Assembly: GCA_040222995.1 (NCBI GenBank)
Contig: JAVKBW010000034.1
Coordinates: 81,827-145,826, forward strand
Direction of reading: 5' to 3'
DNA length: 64,000 bases
Source of the DNA: JAVKBW01 sp040222995
GTDB taxonomy: Bacteria; Pseudomonadota; Alphaproteobacteria; UBA8366; Aestuariispiraceae
The notes below the pieces were generated by a model. That model did not search any database, was not told the DNA's origin, and saw only the letters and a list, made by a program, of their open reading frames with translations. The translations under genes and the position numbers were made by a program. This document shows positions 16,439 to 24,408 of this stretch, one piece after another. The stretch's first letter is position 1. The number at the start of each line of letters is the position of its first letter.

Positions 16439-16712
16439 GTTTGCAACCTCTTGAGAAATTATCAAAAGGCGGATGGATATTGGCTCGATCATAAACGACG
16501 AGGAAACCGTCCGGTTCTGGAAACTAACGATTAGAGTCGGGTCATCCTTAAATGGTCTGCTGTTTGCCAAATAGCTACTGGTTACAATGGCTAATCGAAC
16601 GTTTAGGGATAATCCGCCCGATATTCATCCGATAGCGAAAAAGCGCCGGGGAACTGGATTATGACTGGGTAGCGCCAGAAACGGCCACGCATTTTTATCA
16701 ACTATGCGAATG

Positions 16713-17174
16713 TCAGCTAAATTCGATCTCAATGTCTGAGAGCTTTTCGAGGTTACTTTTTTCAAAAGACCTTGCTTCAATGAAGGGTTTCATTCTGAGG
16801 TCTGACTTTATTATATGATCGACTAGCCACTGTTTAAGCAGGTCAGTAATTTCCTTCACAACCGACGCGTTCAAGATGTTGCCCTGCTTCTTAACATCAT
16901 CAAACGCTAGTTCAAGGGTCCTTATAAGATGCTTGTGTTCCTGAGCATGTGATTCTCGATAGGGATAGTCTATTTCGTTCTGGATACTCTCTTCGCGTTT
17001 GAAATGAGTCTGCGCATAAAATTTGAGTGCGTATAATATTTCTAATCCTTCATCGTTCGTAAGGCCATCCGCTCCAAGCTCTTCAAAGCGGTTGATGATC
17101 TCTATCAGATGTCTGTGATCTTCATCTATTATGCTACCATCAACGGTAAGGTTATCTCGCCACACAAGTGTCAT
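16713..17174 (-). CDS. Bacteriohemerythrin
   Basis: A 153-residue single-domain bacteriohemerythrin of usual length. All di-iron ligands are visible: IDEDH near residue 20, HFKRE (HxxxE), HAQEH (HxxxH) and HIIKSD (HxxxxD); it starts MTLVWRDNLTVDG, close to the family's W...-V-G-IxxxDxxH opening. It should bind O2 reversibly in the cytosol. It lies on the minus strand between the HD-GYP gene and the BLUF gene, 192 bases downstream of the latter, so could share its transcript. Third hemerythrin of the island and the one with the most orthodox sequence. Confidence 0.95.
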   Translation of the reverse strand: MTLVWRDNLTVDGSIIDEDHRHLIEIINRFEELGADGLTNDEGLEILYALKFYAQTHFKREESIQNEIDYPYRESHAQEHKHLIRTLELAFDDVKKQGNILNASVVKEITDLLKQWLVDHIIKSDLRMKPFIEARSFEKSNLEKLSDIEIEFS

Positions 17175-17366
17175 TTATAGATTGCCTCATATGAAAACTG
17201 TTAAAACTCCGATATCCAGACCTGCTGCTCGATTTTGTCCTTTGCACACCCGATAACAGACGTTACCAAGCGGAGCATAAACAGTTTGTTCAATGCCACA
17301 ATTCGGATAATACGATTGCACGAAGCGTCATTATAAGGATTGGATAACGCGTGATCAGTAAAAGTT

Positions 17367-17783
17367 TTAAAGCGATGTGTAGTATGCGTGCATAATATCA
17401 TAGGCTTGCTTATCGCGGCTTTTTATAAGTTCGAGTCCATTCAGTTCGGAAATATCTAGGAAACCCTCTTCTTGGCGTAGTTCGTCCATCGACATTACTC
17501 GAAATCCCATTGACCAATCTGGGAATGCCCGCGTCGAGGTTTTCACGTCATCAAGAATCGTAAAATTTCTGTTTCGAACATCAGTTGAGATATTTTCACA
17601 AAGCTTGGCTATATCATCATGTTGTCCTTCGATACATTGGATAAAAAATGACCCAACGTGGATCAAGACGCCGGTGATTTCATGTCGAACATTCAAACTC
17701 CTAGCTTCAGCCAGCAGATTAATGAGGTCTTGATCCGTCATTAATTTCGTTTGCTGGCTAACATAAAGCACGCGCCGCATCAT
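17367..17783 (-). CDS. BLUF-domain blue-light photoreceptor
   Basis: A 138-residue short BLUF protein; BLUF domains bind FAD and change hydrogen bonding around the flavin in blue light. The key residues can be seen: Tyr in RRVLYVSQQ, Asn in SLNVRHEITGVL, Gln in FFIQCIEG, and Trp/Met in FPDWSMGF. A ~40-residue helical cap follows, as in stand-alone BLUF proteins that act through partner proteins, often c-di-GMP enzymes or transcription regulators. Two tandem ATGs follow GAAGGG (7-base gap); I use 17783. A predicted promoter with an FNR/CRP-type site lies upstream. Neighbours are hemerythrin and HD-GYP genes. Confidence 0.95.
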   Translation of the reverse strand: MMRRVLYVSQQTKLMTDQDLINLLAEARSLNVRHEITGVLIHVGSFFIQCIEGQHDDIAKLCENISTDVRNRNFTILDDVKTSTRAFPDWSMGFRVMSMDELRQEEGFLDISELNGLELIKSRDKQAYDIMHAYYTSL

Positions 17784-17831
17784 ACATGTACCCTTCTTCG
17801 ATTGACGGGACAGACCGCCATTCCCGTTGCA

Positions 17832-17874
17832 GATATAACCTGTTCCTTGTAACGAAAACGCTGATCTAAATCAG
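17832..17874 (-). promoter_or_regulatory. Candidate FNR/CRP-type site and promoter for the BLUF gene
   Basis: CTGAT-CTAA-ATCAG at 17861-17874 is a perfect 14-bp dyad with the TGAT-N6-ATCA core of FNR/FixK/DNR boxes, lacking only the outermost T/A. On the minus strand a -10-like TTATAT/TATATC (17838-17832) predicts a start near 17825, putting the dyad centre about 41-42 bases upstream, the class II activator position. Inference from spacing only. Confidence 0.5.
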
Positions 17875-18274
17875 TTTATTGTGTCCCGCGAAATCTCCCA
17901 CTCTATTGGTTTGATAAAGCGACCTCGCCCACCCCAACAGCCTTGTCAGTCCTACCTGCAGCTTTGGCAGGGTTTGGGCTGCTCCGATTCATAAGGTCAA
18001 AGGCAGCTTAACATCACGGGTTTTGTCATAAGAGCCACTGCGGAGCCCTTCTTCATATCCGCTTCGGGTCAGATTCGGAAGTTTGAGAGGATCAATAAGT
18101 ATATCCGTTTTAGATTTCAAAGCGGACTTAACAATCAACGAATAGCCGATGTGCCCAAACTGTGCCCATTTAGTTCTGTACTATTAGGTTTTATTAGGTG
18201 TTTTTTGGGTTTTGGTTGCGACAACACCCAAACATTTTGTTGAAATTCAATGGTTTAGTTGTTTACTCACCCTT
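17875..18274. other. Right end of the island, non-coding
   Basis: About 400 AT-rich bases with no convincing gene. It contains a 17-bp sequence (18150-18166) identical to one near the other island end inside the integrase gene. No terminator was recognised. Confidence 0.45.
18150..18166 (+). repeat. 17-bp repeat near right island end
   Basis: Second copy of TGTGCCCAAACTGTGCC, about 108 bases inside attR. Read on the minus strand it encodes GTVWA, as at the integrase C-terminus, but without a surrounding open frame. Confidence 0.55.
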
Positions 18275-18319
18275 TTCGTAATGCGGGGGTCGGGTGTTCA
18301 AGTCACCCACGCGGCACCA
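18275..18319 (+). repeat. attR: 45-bp direct repeat of the tRNA-Thr 3' half
   Basis: Exact copy of 8174-8218. Upstream of it there is no 5' half of a tRNA, so it is the displaced 3' end and not a functional gene. It marks the right boundary of the island. Confidence 0.93.
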
Positions 18320-18533
18320 CCTTCCCGAAATTCGTTGAATCCGAAACCGACGCTTTGCGATATCGGCTGCCTGAAGCGTGCCGACAGCACCGGTTTGTGG
18401 TTCCTGCTGTCCCGGTAAACACAGCCTTTTGAGGCGCAACAAGCGGCGCGGATCGCGAAAGGCATTGGCAAAACAGGCCGATTCCCCATATCAGATGGGT
18501 GTACAACCGTGAATACGGGAGACGAAAACCATC

Positions 18534-19061
18534 ATGTCAGGCACGCGTATGCTGGCAACCAGCAAGTTTCTTTACCTTCTAACCTTGTGTTGCGCCGTGT
18601 TTGCCGTTGCGCCGGCACAGGCGGATGAGGATCTCGGTCGTTTCAACGACTGGCAGGCCCACACCTATCAGGAAAACGGCGGCACGGTCTGCAACATGTG
18701 GTCCCGGCCGATCACCCACGAGGAAGACGGACGACCCCGCGGCGATATCTTCGCTTTCGTAACGCATCGCCCGAACGACGGTGGCCGGCGGGACGAAGTA
18801 TCGCTGGAAATGGGATACCCCGCCGATCCGAACAAGCCGGTCGTCGTGACGATTGGTTCCGGCACCTGGCAGTTTTTCTCGGTCGACAGCAGCGCCTTTG
18901 CCCATTCCTCAGATGATGCAGCCGTCGTCAAGGCAATGCGGGCCGGCAACAGAATGACCGTCGTGGGCGTTTCGACACGCGGCACCGAAACCAGGGACGT
19001 CTATTCCCTGTCCGGCTTCACGAAAGCGCACCAGGCCATCAACAAGGGATGCGGATTCTAG
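18534..19061 (+). CDS. Invasion-associated locus B (IalB) family secreted protein
   Basis: A 175-residue exported protein with a signal peptide (KFLYLLTLCCAVFAVAPAQADE, cleavage after AQA near residue 30). The mature part has the IalB layout: WQAHTYQENGGTVCNMWSRP near the start, a beta-rich middle (TIGSGTWQFFSV), and a second cysteine at the end (INKGCGF) likely to pair with the first. IalB-family proteins are periplasmic or surface proteins widespread in alphaproteobacteria; the name comes from Bartonella and does not imply pathogenicity. It is the first backbone gene right of the island; the DCC-family gene is convergent 13 bases away. Confidence 0.85.
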   Translation: MSGTRMLATSKFLYLLTLCCAVFAVAPAQADEDLGRFNDWQAHTYQENGGTVCNMWSRPITHEEDGRPRGDIFAFVTHRPNDGGRRDEVSLEMGYPADPNKPVVVTIGSGTWQFFSVDSSAFAHSSDDAAVVKAMRAGNRMTVVGVSTRGTETRDVYSLSGFTKAHQAINKGCGF

Positions 19062-19074
19062 GGCGGTTCACGTT

Positions 19075-19479
19075 TCAGGAATTCGTTAGCCGGCTGACCC
19101 GTCCGGTCCTGATATTCCAGTGGAACAGGGCCGGCGCCAGAACTCTGTCATACAGAAAACAGGCGCACGGATAGATGATTGGCAGAGAAACGACGCGCGC
19201 GATCCAGTTCAGCCGCGGTACGCCGCGCCAGATTGCCAGAAATGCGTCGACACCGCCCAGCAGGCGGCCATCCGTCGTCTCGACATAGAGCCTGCGGAGA
19301 ATCTCGTCCTCATCGATTCCCCTGTCTTTCAGCGCCGCGCGCGACTGGCTGACATCGCACCAGTCCATGGATGCCTTGTCCGCCACCGCGCACTGCCGGT
19401 AATGATCGATCTCCGTCCGGCAGACCGGGCAGGCGCCGTTATAGTAGGTGGTCGGTTTTGCGTCCGATTTCTCGCTCAT
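19075..19479 (-). CDS. DCC (DUF393) thiol-disulfide oxidoreductase-like protein
   Basis: A 134-residue protein of the DUF393/DCC family. The diagnostic N-terminal segment TYYNGACPVCRTEIDHYR carries the CxxC pair of a thioredoxin-like fold; the usual leading Asp is Asn here. Further on are LGGVDAFLAIWRGVPR and a hydrophobic helix, as in other members. The family is presumed to do thiol-disulfide exchange but substrates are not known. The frame is open further upstream; ATG 19479 (MSEKSDAK) fits family length. It is divergent from rlmN across 84 bases. Confidence 0.85.
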   Translation of the reverse strand: MSEKSDAKPTTYYNGACPVCRTEIDHYRQCAVADKASMDWCDVSQSRAALKDRGIDEDEILRRLYVETTDGRLLGGVDAFLAIWRGVPRLNWIARVVSLPIIYPCACFLYDRVLAPALFHWNIRTGRVSRLTNS

Positions 19480-19563
19480 GCTCTCAATATCGATCGCCAC
19501 CGAATAAAGGCAAGCCATCGCGCCGATTGCCGCAATGCCGTAAATTCTGTATGAACCGGCATC

Positions 19564-20748
19564 ATGACACAGGCTGCCAACCCTTCCGTGACATCCCCTG
19601 ACCTGTCGGATTTTCTTCCCGGCGGGGCGCTTTCCCGTGAAAAACAGGCTGACAACGGGAAAACCTGGCTGATCGGACAAGACCGGGCTGCCCTGTCCGA
19701 GCTGGTTGCCGATCTCGGCGAGCCGGCTTTCAGGGCGAAACAGCTTTACCACTGGATTTATCATCGTGGCGCGCGCGATTTCGAGTCGATGACTAATGTG
19801 TCGAAGACCCTGCGGGCGAAACTGTCGGAAATCGCCAGTCTGGATCGCCCCGCCGCCACATCGCATCAGGTATCTGAAGACGGCACCCGGAAATGGCTGT
19901 TCCGTTTTGCCGACGGCAACGAGGCTGAAACGGTGTTCATTCCCGATGCCGATCGCGGCACCCTGTGCGTTTCAAGCCAGGTCGGCTGCACCCTGACCTG
20001 CACCTTTTGCCATACCGGTACGCAGCGCATGGTGCGCAACCTGACCGCAGGTGAAATCGTGGCGCAATTGATGGTCGCCCGCGACACGCTGGGCGACTGG
20101 AACCTGCCGGGTGACGAACGGCGGCTGACCAATGTCGTGTTCATGGGCATGGGTGAGCCCTTGTACAACACCGACAATGTCATCGCGGCGATCAACTTGA
20201 TGACCGATGGCGACGGCATCAGCCTGTCGCGCCGGCGGGTAACCGTTTCGACGTCCGGCGTTGTCCCCGATATTGAAAAAGTCGGGGCCGAAACAGGGGC
20301 GTTGCTGGCGATTTCCCTGCATGCGGTGCGCGACGAGTTGCGCGACGTTCTGGTGCCGATCAACAGGAAGTTTCCGCTGAAGACCCTGCTGCAGGCGGTT
20401 CGGGCCTATCCGGGTCTCGGCAATGCCAAACGGGTTACGTGGGAATACGTCATGCTGAAAGGCGTCAACGACAGCATCGCGGACGCCAAGGCCCTGGTTC
20501 AGTTAATCAAGGGCATCCCGTCGAAGATCAATCTTATCCCGTTCAACCCGTGGCCGGGTACGGATTATGACTGTTCCGACGACGAAACCATCGAGAAGTT
20601 TGCCCAGGTGGTCTGGGATGCCGGCTATTCCGCGCCGATTCGCACGCCGCGCGGCCGCGACATTCTGGCCGCCTGCGGCCAGTTGAAAAGCGCCAGCGAA
20701 CGGGCCTCGAAGTCCAGACGATCCGACTCTTCTTCGGCGTCTGCTTAA
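19564..20748 (+). CDS. rlmN: 23S rRNA (A2503-C2) / tRNA (A37-C2) methyltransferase, radical SAM
   Basis: A 394-residue radical-SAM enzyme that methylates C2 of A2503 in 23S rRNA and A37 of some tRNAs. The iron-sulfur motif CTLTCTFCHTG (CxxxCxxC) is at about residues 143-150, preceded by CVSSQVG; GMGEPLYN and the SAM-binding SGVVP segment follow. The end TPRGRDILAACGQL carries the conserved Cys of the methyl-carrying pair. The Ser/Arg-rich C-terminal tail is a usual extension. The N-terminal ~45 residues are longer than in E. coli but common in alphaproteobacteria. Assignment firm. Confidence 0.97.
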   Translation: MTQAANPSVTSPDLSDFLPGGALSREKQADNGKTWLIGQDRAALSELVADLGEPAFRAKQLYHWIYHRGARDFESMTNVSKTLRAKLSEIASLDRPAATSHQVSEDGTRKWLFRFADGNEAETVFIPDADRGTLCVSSQVGCTLTCTFCHTGTQRMVRNLTAGEIVAQLMVARDTLGDWNLPGDERRLTNVVFMGMGEPLYNTDNVIAAINLMTDGDGISLSRRRVTVSTSGVVPDIEKVGAETGALLAISLHAVRDELRDVLVPINRKFPLKTLLQAVRAYPGLGNAKRVTWEYVMLKGVNDSIADAKALVQLIKGIPSKINLIPFNPWPGTDYDCSDDETIEKFAQVVWDAGYSAPIRTPRGRDILAACGQLKSASERASKSRRSDSSSASA

Positions 20749-20850
20749 CGCCTGAGTCATCCAAAATTATCCGATTATCACTTGCGTCTAATCCATGTTT
20801 GTCATATTTTTTTGCGAATGATTATTATTTGCAAATACTGAAAGACGCCG

Positions 20851-21405
20851 ATGAAACGCAAACCCGATCCGACACGAAAGCAGCCCGGCCGCCCCGCATT
20901 CACCGATGCGCAATCCGGGCCGTCCTTGCTCGCTTCCCTGAGTTTCGTCGAACAGTTACTGGTCTGGTCGTTTCGAATGTGGATGCGGCAAAGCGACGAA
21001 AGCATCGGCGTTCTGTCCATGCTAAAAGAGTCATGGCGGTTTGCCCGCGTCGAACCGCTGTTCGGCACACTGGATTCGTGCATGACGATCGTCGTGGTCA
21101 CCGCGTCGCCGTCCCTGCGGATCGGCGTGCAGAACCAGCCCGTGCTGACACTGGATGAAGCACGATTGCTCGCGGTTCTGTCTTCGCTGCAGCAAAACGA
21201 TATCGGCAGGGCGAAGGAAATTCTGTGCAGCCGGTTGCCGTGCGCGGCGACGCGGATCGGCGCACCCGTCTTCGATACGCTCGCGCGCGGTCTTGGCCAT
21301 GCCGGCCATATCCTGCCGAACCGCTGCTGGCCGCTGGCGGAATGGGACGACCTCGGCAGTCTGACACTGGAATCCGACCGGCTGTTTTCCAGCACCGCGC
21401 ACTAG
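20851..21405 (+). CDS. Conserved-looking hypothetical protein
   Basis: A 184-residue soluble protein I do not recognise. It starts with a basic, proline-containing segment (MKRKPDPTRKQPGRPAF), then a helical part (SFVEQLLVWSFRMWMRQSDESIGVL), LDSCMTIVVVTASPSLRIG, and a Cys/Leu-rich helical end. Size, codon use and position between rlmN and argG on the same strand suggest a real gene. The part around MRQSDES looks like a small helical regulator, but no family is assigned. The start ATG has only a weak purine-rich element upstream. Confidence 0.6.
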   Translation: MKRKPDPTRKQPGRPAFTDAQSGPSLLASLSFVEQLLVWSFRMWMRQSDESIGVLSMLKESWRFARVEPLFGTLDSCMTIVVVTASPSLRIGVQNQPVLTLDEARLLAVLSSLQQNDIGRAKEILCSRLPCAATRIGAPVFDTLARGLGHAGHILPNRCWPLAEWDDLGSLTLESDRLFSSTAH

Positions 21406-21502
21406 CCGACAATCTCTTCCGCAACCGTTTCACCGGCATTGCACCTTGGCGCGCGATGCCTATACTCCGCCGCCGTCTGGATCGTTTGGAGCGGGGGATT
21501 TC

Positions 21503-22717
21503 ATGGCTCAAGATATCAAGAAAGTCGTGCTGGCGTATTCCGGCGGATTGGATACATCCGTTATCCTGCGCTGGCTGACGGAAACCTACAACTGTGAAGT
21601 CGTAACCTTCACCGCCGATCTCGGTCAGGGCGAGGAACTGGAGCCGGCCCGCGCCAAAGCCCAGATGATGGGGGTCAAAGAGATCTTCATCGAGGACCTA
21701 CGCGAGGAATTCGTGCGCGATTTCGTATTTCCGATGTTCCGGGCGAACGCCCTGTACGAGGGCGTCTACCTGCTCGGCACGTCGATCGCCCGCCCGCTGA
21801 TCGCAAAACGCCAGATCGAGATCGCCCGCGAAGTCGGCGCGGACGCCGTCGCCCACGGCGCGACCGGCAAGGGCAACGACCAGGTGCGATTCGAGCTTGG
21901 CTACTATGCGCTTGAGCCGGATATCAAGATCATCTCGCCATGGCGGGAATGGGATCTGGCGTCGAGGACCAAGCTGATCGAGTTCGCCGAACATCACCAG
22001 ATTCCGATTCCGAAGGACAAGCGCGGCGAGGCCCCGTTTTCGACCGACGCGAACCTTCTGCACATTTCGGCGGAAGGCAAGGTGCTGGAAGACCCGGCCA
22101 AGGAAGCGCCGGACTATGTCTATTCCCGCACGGTCAATCCAGAAGACGCCCCCGAAAAGCCGACGGTCATAGAAGTCGGTTTCGAGAAAGGCGACGCGGT
22201 TTCCGTGGACGGCAAGAAGCTGTCACCCGCATCCCTGCTGACCAGGCTGAATGAAGTCGCCGGGGCGAACGGCATCGGCCGCCTCGATCTGGTTGAAAAC
22301 CGGTTTGTTGGAATGAAATCGCGCGGGATATACGAAACCCCCGGCGGCACCATTCTGCTGACCGCCCATCGCGCGATGGAATCGATCACGCTGGACCGCG
22401 AAGCCACGCATCTGAAAGATGAACTGATGCCGCGCTACGCAAAGCTGATCTACAACGGGTTCTGGTTCTCACCGGAACGCGAAATGCTGCAGGCGCTGAT
22501 CGACAAGAGCCAGGAAATGGTGACCGGCACGGTGCGGCTGAAACTGTACAAGGGGTCGGTTTCCGTCATCGGCCGGCAGAGCCCGTACAGCCTGTATTCG
22601 ATTGAACATGTGACCTTCGAGGAAGATTCGGTCTACGACCAGCGCGATGCAGAAGGTTTCATCAAGCTGAACGCCCTTCGGCTTCGGCTGGGCGGGATTC
22701 GAAACCGCCGCACCTGA
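21503..22717 (+). CDS. argG: Argininosuccinate synthase
   Basis: Ligates citrulline and aspartate with ATP in arginine biosynthesis. The 404-residue protein begins MAQDIKKVVLAYSGGLDTSV, with the SGGxD-type ATP pyrophosphatase P-loop, followed by ETYNCEVVTFTADLGQGEE, LGTSIARPLIAKRQ, HGATGKGNDQVRFE and FSTDANLLHISAEG. The frame extends upstream, but ATG 21503 after GGGGGA gives the canonical N-terminus. Length matches type ArgG of about 400 residues. It ends 2 bases before the stop of a convergent EamA gene. Assignment firm. Confidence 0.98.
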   Translation: MAQDIKKVVLAYSGGLDTSVILRWLTETYNCEVVTFTADLGQGEELEPARAKAQMMGVKEIFIEDLREEFVRDFVFPMFRANALYEGVYLLGTSIARPLIAKRQIEIAREVGADAVAHGATGKGNDQVRFELGYYALEPDIKIISPWREWDLASRTKLIEFAEHHQIPIPKDKRGEAPFSTDANLLHISAEGKVLEDPAKEAPDYVYSRTVNPEDAPEKPTVIEVGFEKGDAVSVDGKKLSPASLLTRLNEVAGANGIGRLDLVENRFVGMKSRGIYETPGGTILLTAHRAMESITLDREATHLKDELMPRYAKLIYNGFWFSPEREMLQALIDKSQEMVTGTVRLKLYKGSVSVIGRQSPYSLYSIEHVTFEEDSVYDQRDAEGFIKLNALRLRLGGIRNRRT

Positions 22718-22719
22718 CG

Positions 22720-23652
22720 TCACACCGGCGCGCTGCGTCGAAACACACGCAGCAGCCGGCCGTCGATACACGCAAGACCGACACCGATCATCGCCATGCC
22801 GATCAGGTGTCTCGGCGCCAGCGTTTCGTCGAGGAAGACGATTCCCAGAACAATCGCGCTGACCGGAATCAGGAACGTGACAATCGAAAGATTCGTCGCA
22901 CCTGCGGCGGAAAGAATTCGGAAGAACAGAATATAGGCCAGCGCAGTCGACAGCACGCCGAAGCCGATCAGCGACCCGACAACCGGCAGCGACGGGACCG
23001 GCAGAGTCCACGGTTGATCGACAAACAGCATCAGCGGCAGAAGGATCAGGCTCGACGCCGTGACCTGACCGGTCGCGGTCATCACCGGGCTGACGCCAAG
23101 CCGCCTGAATCGCCGCCCGAACACCCCGGCGAATGAATATGACAATGCCGCGCCAAGCACCGCAAACTGGGCAAAGACGCCGATTCCGGCAGTCTCCAGC
23201 GCCGCGCCGCCGATCATTATCGCGACACCGGCAAACCCTGCGAGAACGCCGATCACGCGGTTCGGCGTGAACCGTTCGTCCGTTGTCAGGACATGCGCGA
23301 CCAGCACCGTGAACAGCGGCGTCGTCGCATTCAGAATGGACGCCAGTCCGGACGCGATATGCGTCTGACCCCAGACAATAAGGCTGAACGGGATAACGTT
23401 GTTGAGCAGGCTCATGCCGAAGAAAGCGGCAATCAGGGACATGTCCTTCGGCACGGGGATGTGGCAGACGATAACCACCGCCCATAATGTAAGCGCGCCG
23501 AGAAAAACCCGGAAAAACACGATGGTCAGCGGCGGCAGTTCCGCTACCGCCACCCCGCCGAAAAAGAACGCCCCGCCCCACACCAGCGACAGCGCGACCA
23601 CCATCGCCCATTCGACGGGTCCCATCGTTACTTTGATTGCACTGTTTGCCAT
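22720..23652 (-). CDS. DMT-superfamily (EamA) transporter
   Basis: A 310-residue inner-membrane protein with ten predicted helices in two EamA repeats. The first begins WAMVVALSLVWGGAFFFGGVAV and contains NNVIPFSLIVWGQTHIASG; the second contains FGRRFRRLGVSPV, SLIGFGVLSTALAYILFF and FLIPVSAIVLGIVFLDETL. The PFSLI...ASGLASIL pattern is typical of the group annotated as RhaT/EamA exporters. The substrate is not deducible. The gene is convergent with argG and appears monocistronic; it is unrelated in detail to the island's EamA transporter. Confidence 0.9.
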   Translation of the reverse strand: MANSAIKVTMGPVEWAMVVALSLVWGGAFFFGGVAVAELPPLTIVFFRVFLGALTLWAVVIVCHIPVPKDMSLIAAFFGMSLLNNVIPFSLIVWGQTHIASGLASILNATTPLFTVLVAHVLTTDERFTPNRVIGVLAGFAGVAIMIGGAALETAGIGVFAQFAVLGAALSYSFAGVFGRRFRRLGVSPVMTATGQVTASSLILLPLMLFVDQPWTLPVPSLPVVGSLIGFGVLSTALAYILFFRILSAAGATNLSIVTFLIPVSAIVLGIVFLDETLAPRHLIGMAMIGVGLACIDGRLLRVFRRSAPV

Positions 23653-23743
23653 TCGGGCGCTCCCGCTAGGTTAGAGGAGCGGCACCTTAAGAAAACGGAG
23701 GGACGCAACCCACCCGTTTCTTGCGTTGTTTCCGTTCGTTCGG

Positions 23744-24247
23744 CTACTGGACGGCTTCGTCCTTGAAGAGGCCCCAGACAGCATCCCGCGATACCCAGCC
23801 TTCGACGCCATGCGTTTCAAACCGGCACCAGACCCGGCCGCACTGGTCGATCAGGCCCACGACGCCGTTCTTCAGCCTTGCCACTGCCGGCGACGCCGGG
23901 TCGGCATCTTCGCGAAGGGTGGTTTCCTCTACCGTGATGATCGCGCCGCGCCGGCCGGAGAGCATTGCGCGGTGCACCCAGCCTTCCGTTCCTTCCCAGT
24001 CCCGCACCTTGCGCCAGGTATCGTATTCGGCGATGACCTGCATCGGCATGTTGCGGCGCTGGTAAATCCACTGGATTGGATAACGAACGCCCGGGCCGGA
24101 GCGGACATTCACCTCGTCGCTGTTCAGGCTGACGAAGCGAGGGATCGGCTGGCCGCTGGCATTCGCACCGGTTTCCGCCTTCAGATCGCCGGTTTGCACG
24201 GCGAAGAAGACCGCCAGAACGAAGCCAAGGAACAAAACCCGGGTCAT
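23744..24247 (-). CDS. Secreted SH3-domain protein
   Basis: A 167-residue exported protein. An N-terminal signal peptide (MTRVLFLGFVLAVFFAVQTG) precedes two bacterial SH3-like modules: residues ~38-95 (RFVSLNSDEVNVRSGPGVRYPIQW ... WEGTEGWVHRAML) and ~100-160 (TTLREDADPASPAVARL ... CRFETHGVEGWVSRDAVWG). Such SH3 proteins are periplasmic and bind peptidoglycan or proteins. ATG 24247 is preferred to an in-frame ATG 18 bases upstream because it gives a clean signal peptide. It is divergent from the 2-hydroxyacid dehydrogenase gene, 161 bases away; both may share this control region. Confidence 0.87.
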   Translation of the reverse strand: MTRVLFLGFVLAVFFAVQTGDLKAETGANASGQPIPRFVSLNSDEVNVRSGPGVRYPIQWIYQRRNMPMQVIAEYDTWRKVRDWEGTEGWVHRAMLSGRRGAIITVEETTLREDADPASPAVARLKNGVVGLIDQCGRVWCRFETHGVEGWVSRDAVWGLFKDEAVQ

Positions 24248-24408
24248 TGGATACAGCCTGCACATGCTGGGGTCTTTATTCTGGGGTTTGCGGTCCGGGT
24301 CAAGCGTCTCGCCACGGGATGTTGCGGAAACGGCGCTTGCGGTGCTGTCAAAGCCGGAAGAAAGTCTCTATAAGACTGGTCGTACTGTTTCGTTTTCGGA
24401 AGGCCGTC

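Larger units (their letters stand above)
8174..18319. mobile_element. Genomic island integrated in tRNA-Thr(CGT), about 10.1 kb
   Basis: Bounded by 45-bp exact direct repeats (8174-8218 and 18275-18319), each the 3' part of the tRNA-Thr gene from the anticodon loop to CCA. The integrase gene lies next to the tRNA, its stop 6 bases after the CCA, the usual arrangement for tyrosine-recombinase islands. No phage structural, replication or conjugation genes are visible, so it is a small integrative island or a decayed element. Cargo: excisionase-like ORF, DUF2188 protein, MFS and EamA exporters, three hemerythrin-like proteins, GAF-HD-GYP, BLUF. Base composition from about 9.5 kb on is clearly more AT-rich than the flanks. 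Confidence 0.92.

Noticed and set aside
8219..18274. Prophage
   Set aside because: Integrase and an excisionase-like ORF are present but no capsid, terminase, portal, tail, lysis or replication genes.
18230..18420. Second tRNA-Thr gene at the right island end
   Set aside because: Only the 3' half from the anticodon loop is present; no 5' acceptor strand or D-arm precedes it. It is attR.
22469..23611. 380-codon minus-strand frame overlapping argG and the EamA gene
   Set aside because: Another frame of the EamA gene; composition is Arg/Asp/Gly/Cys-rich with no hydrophobic helices.
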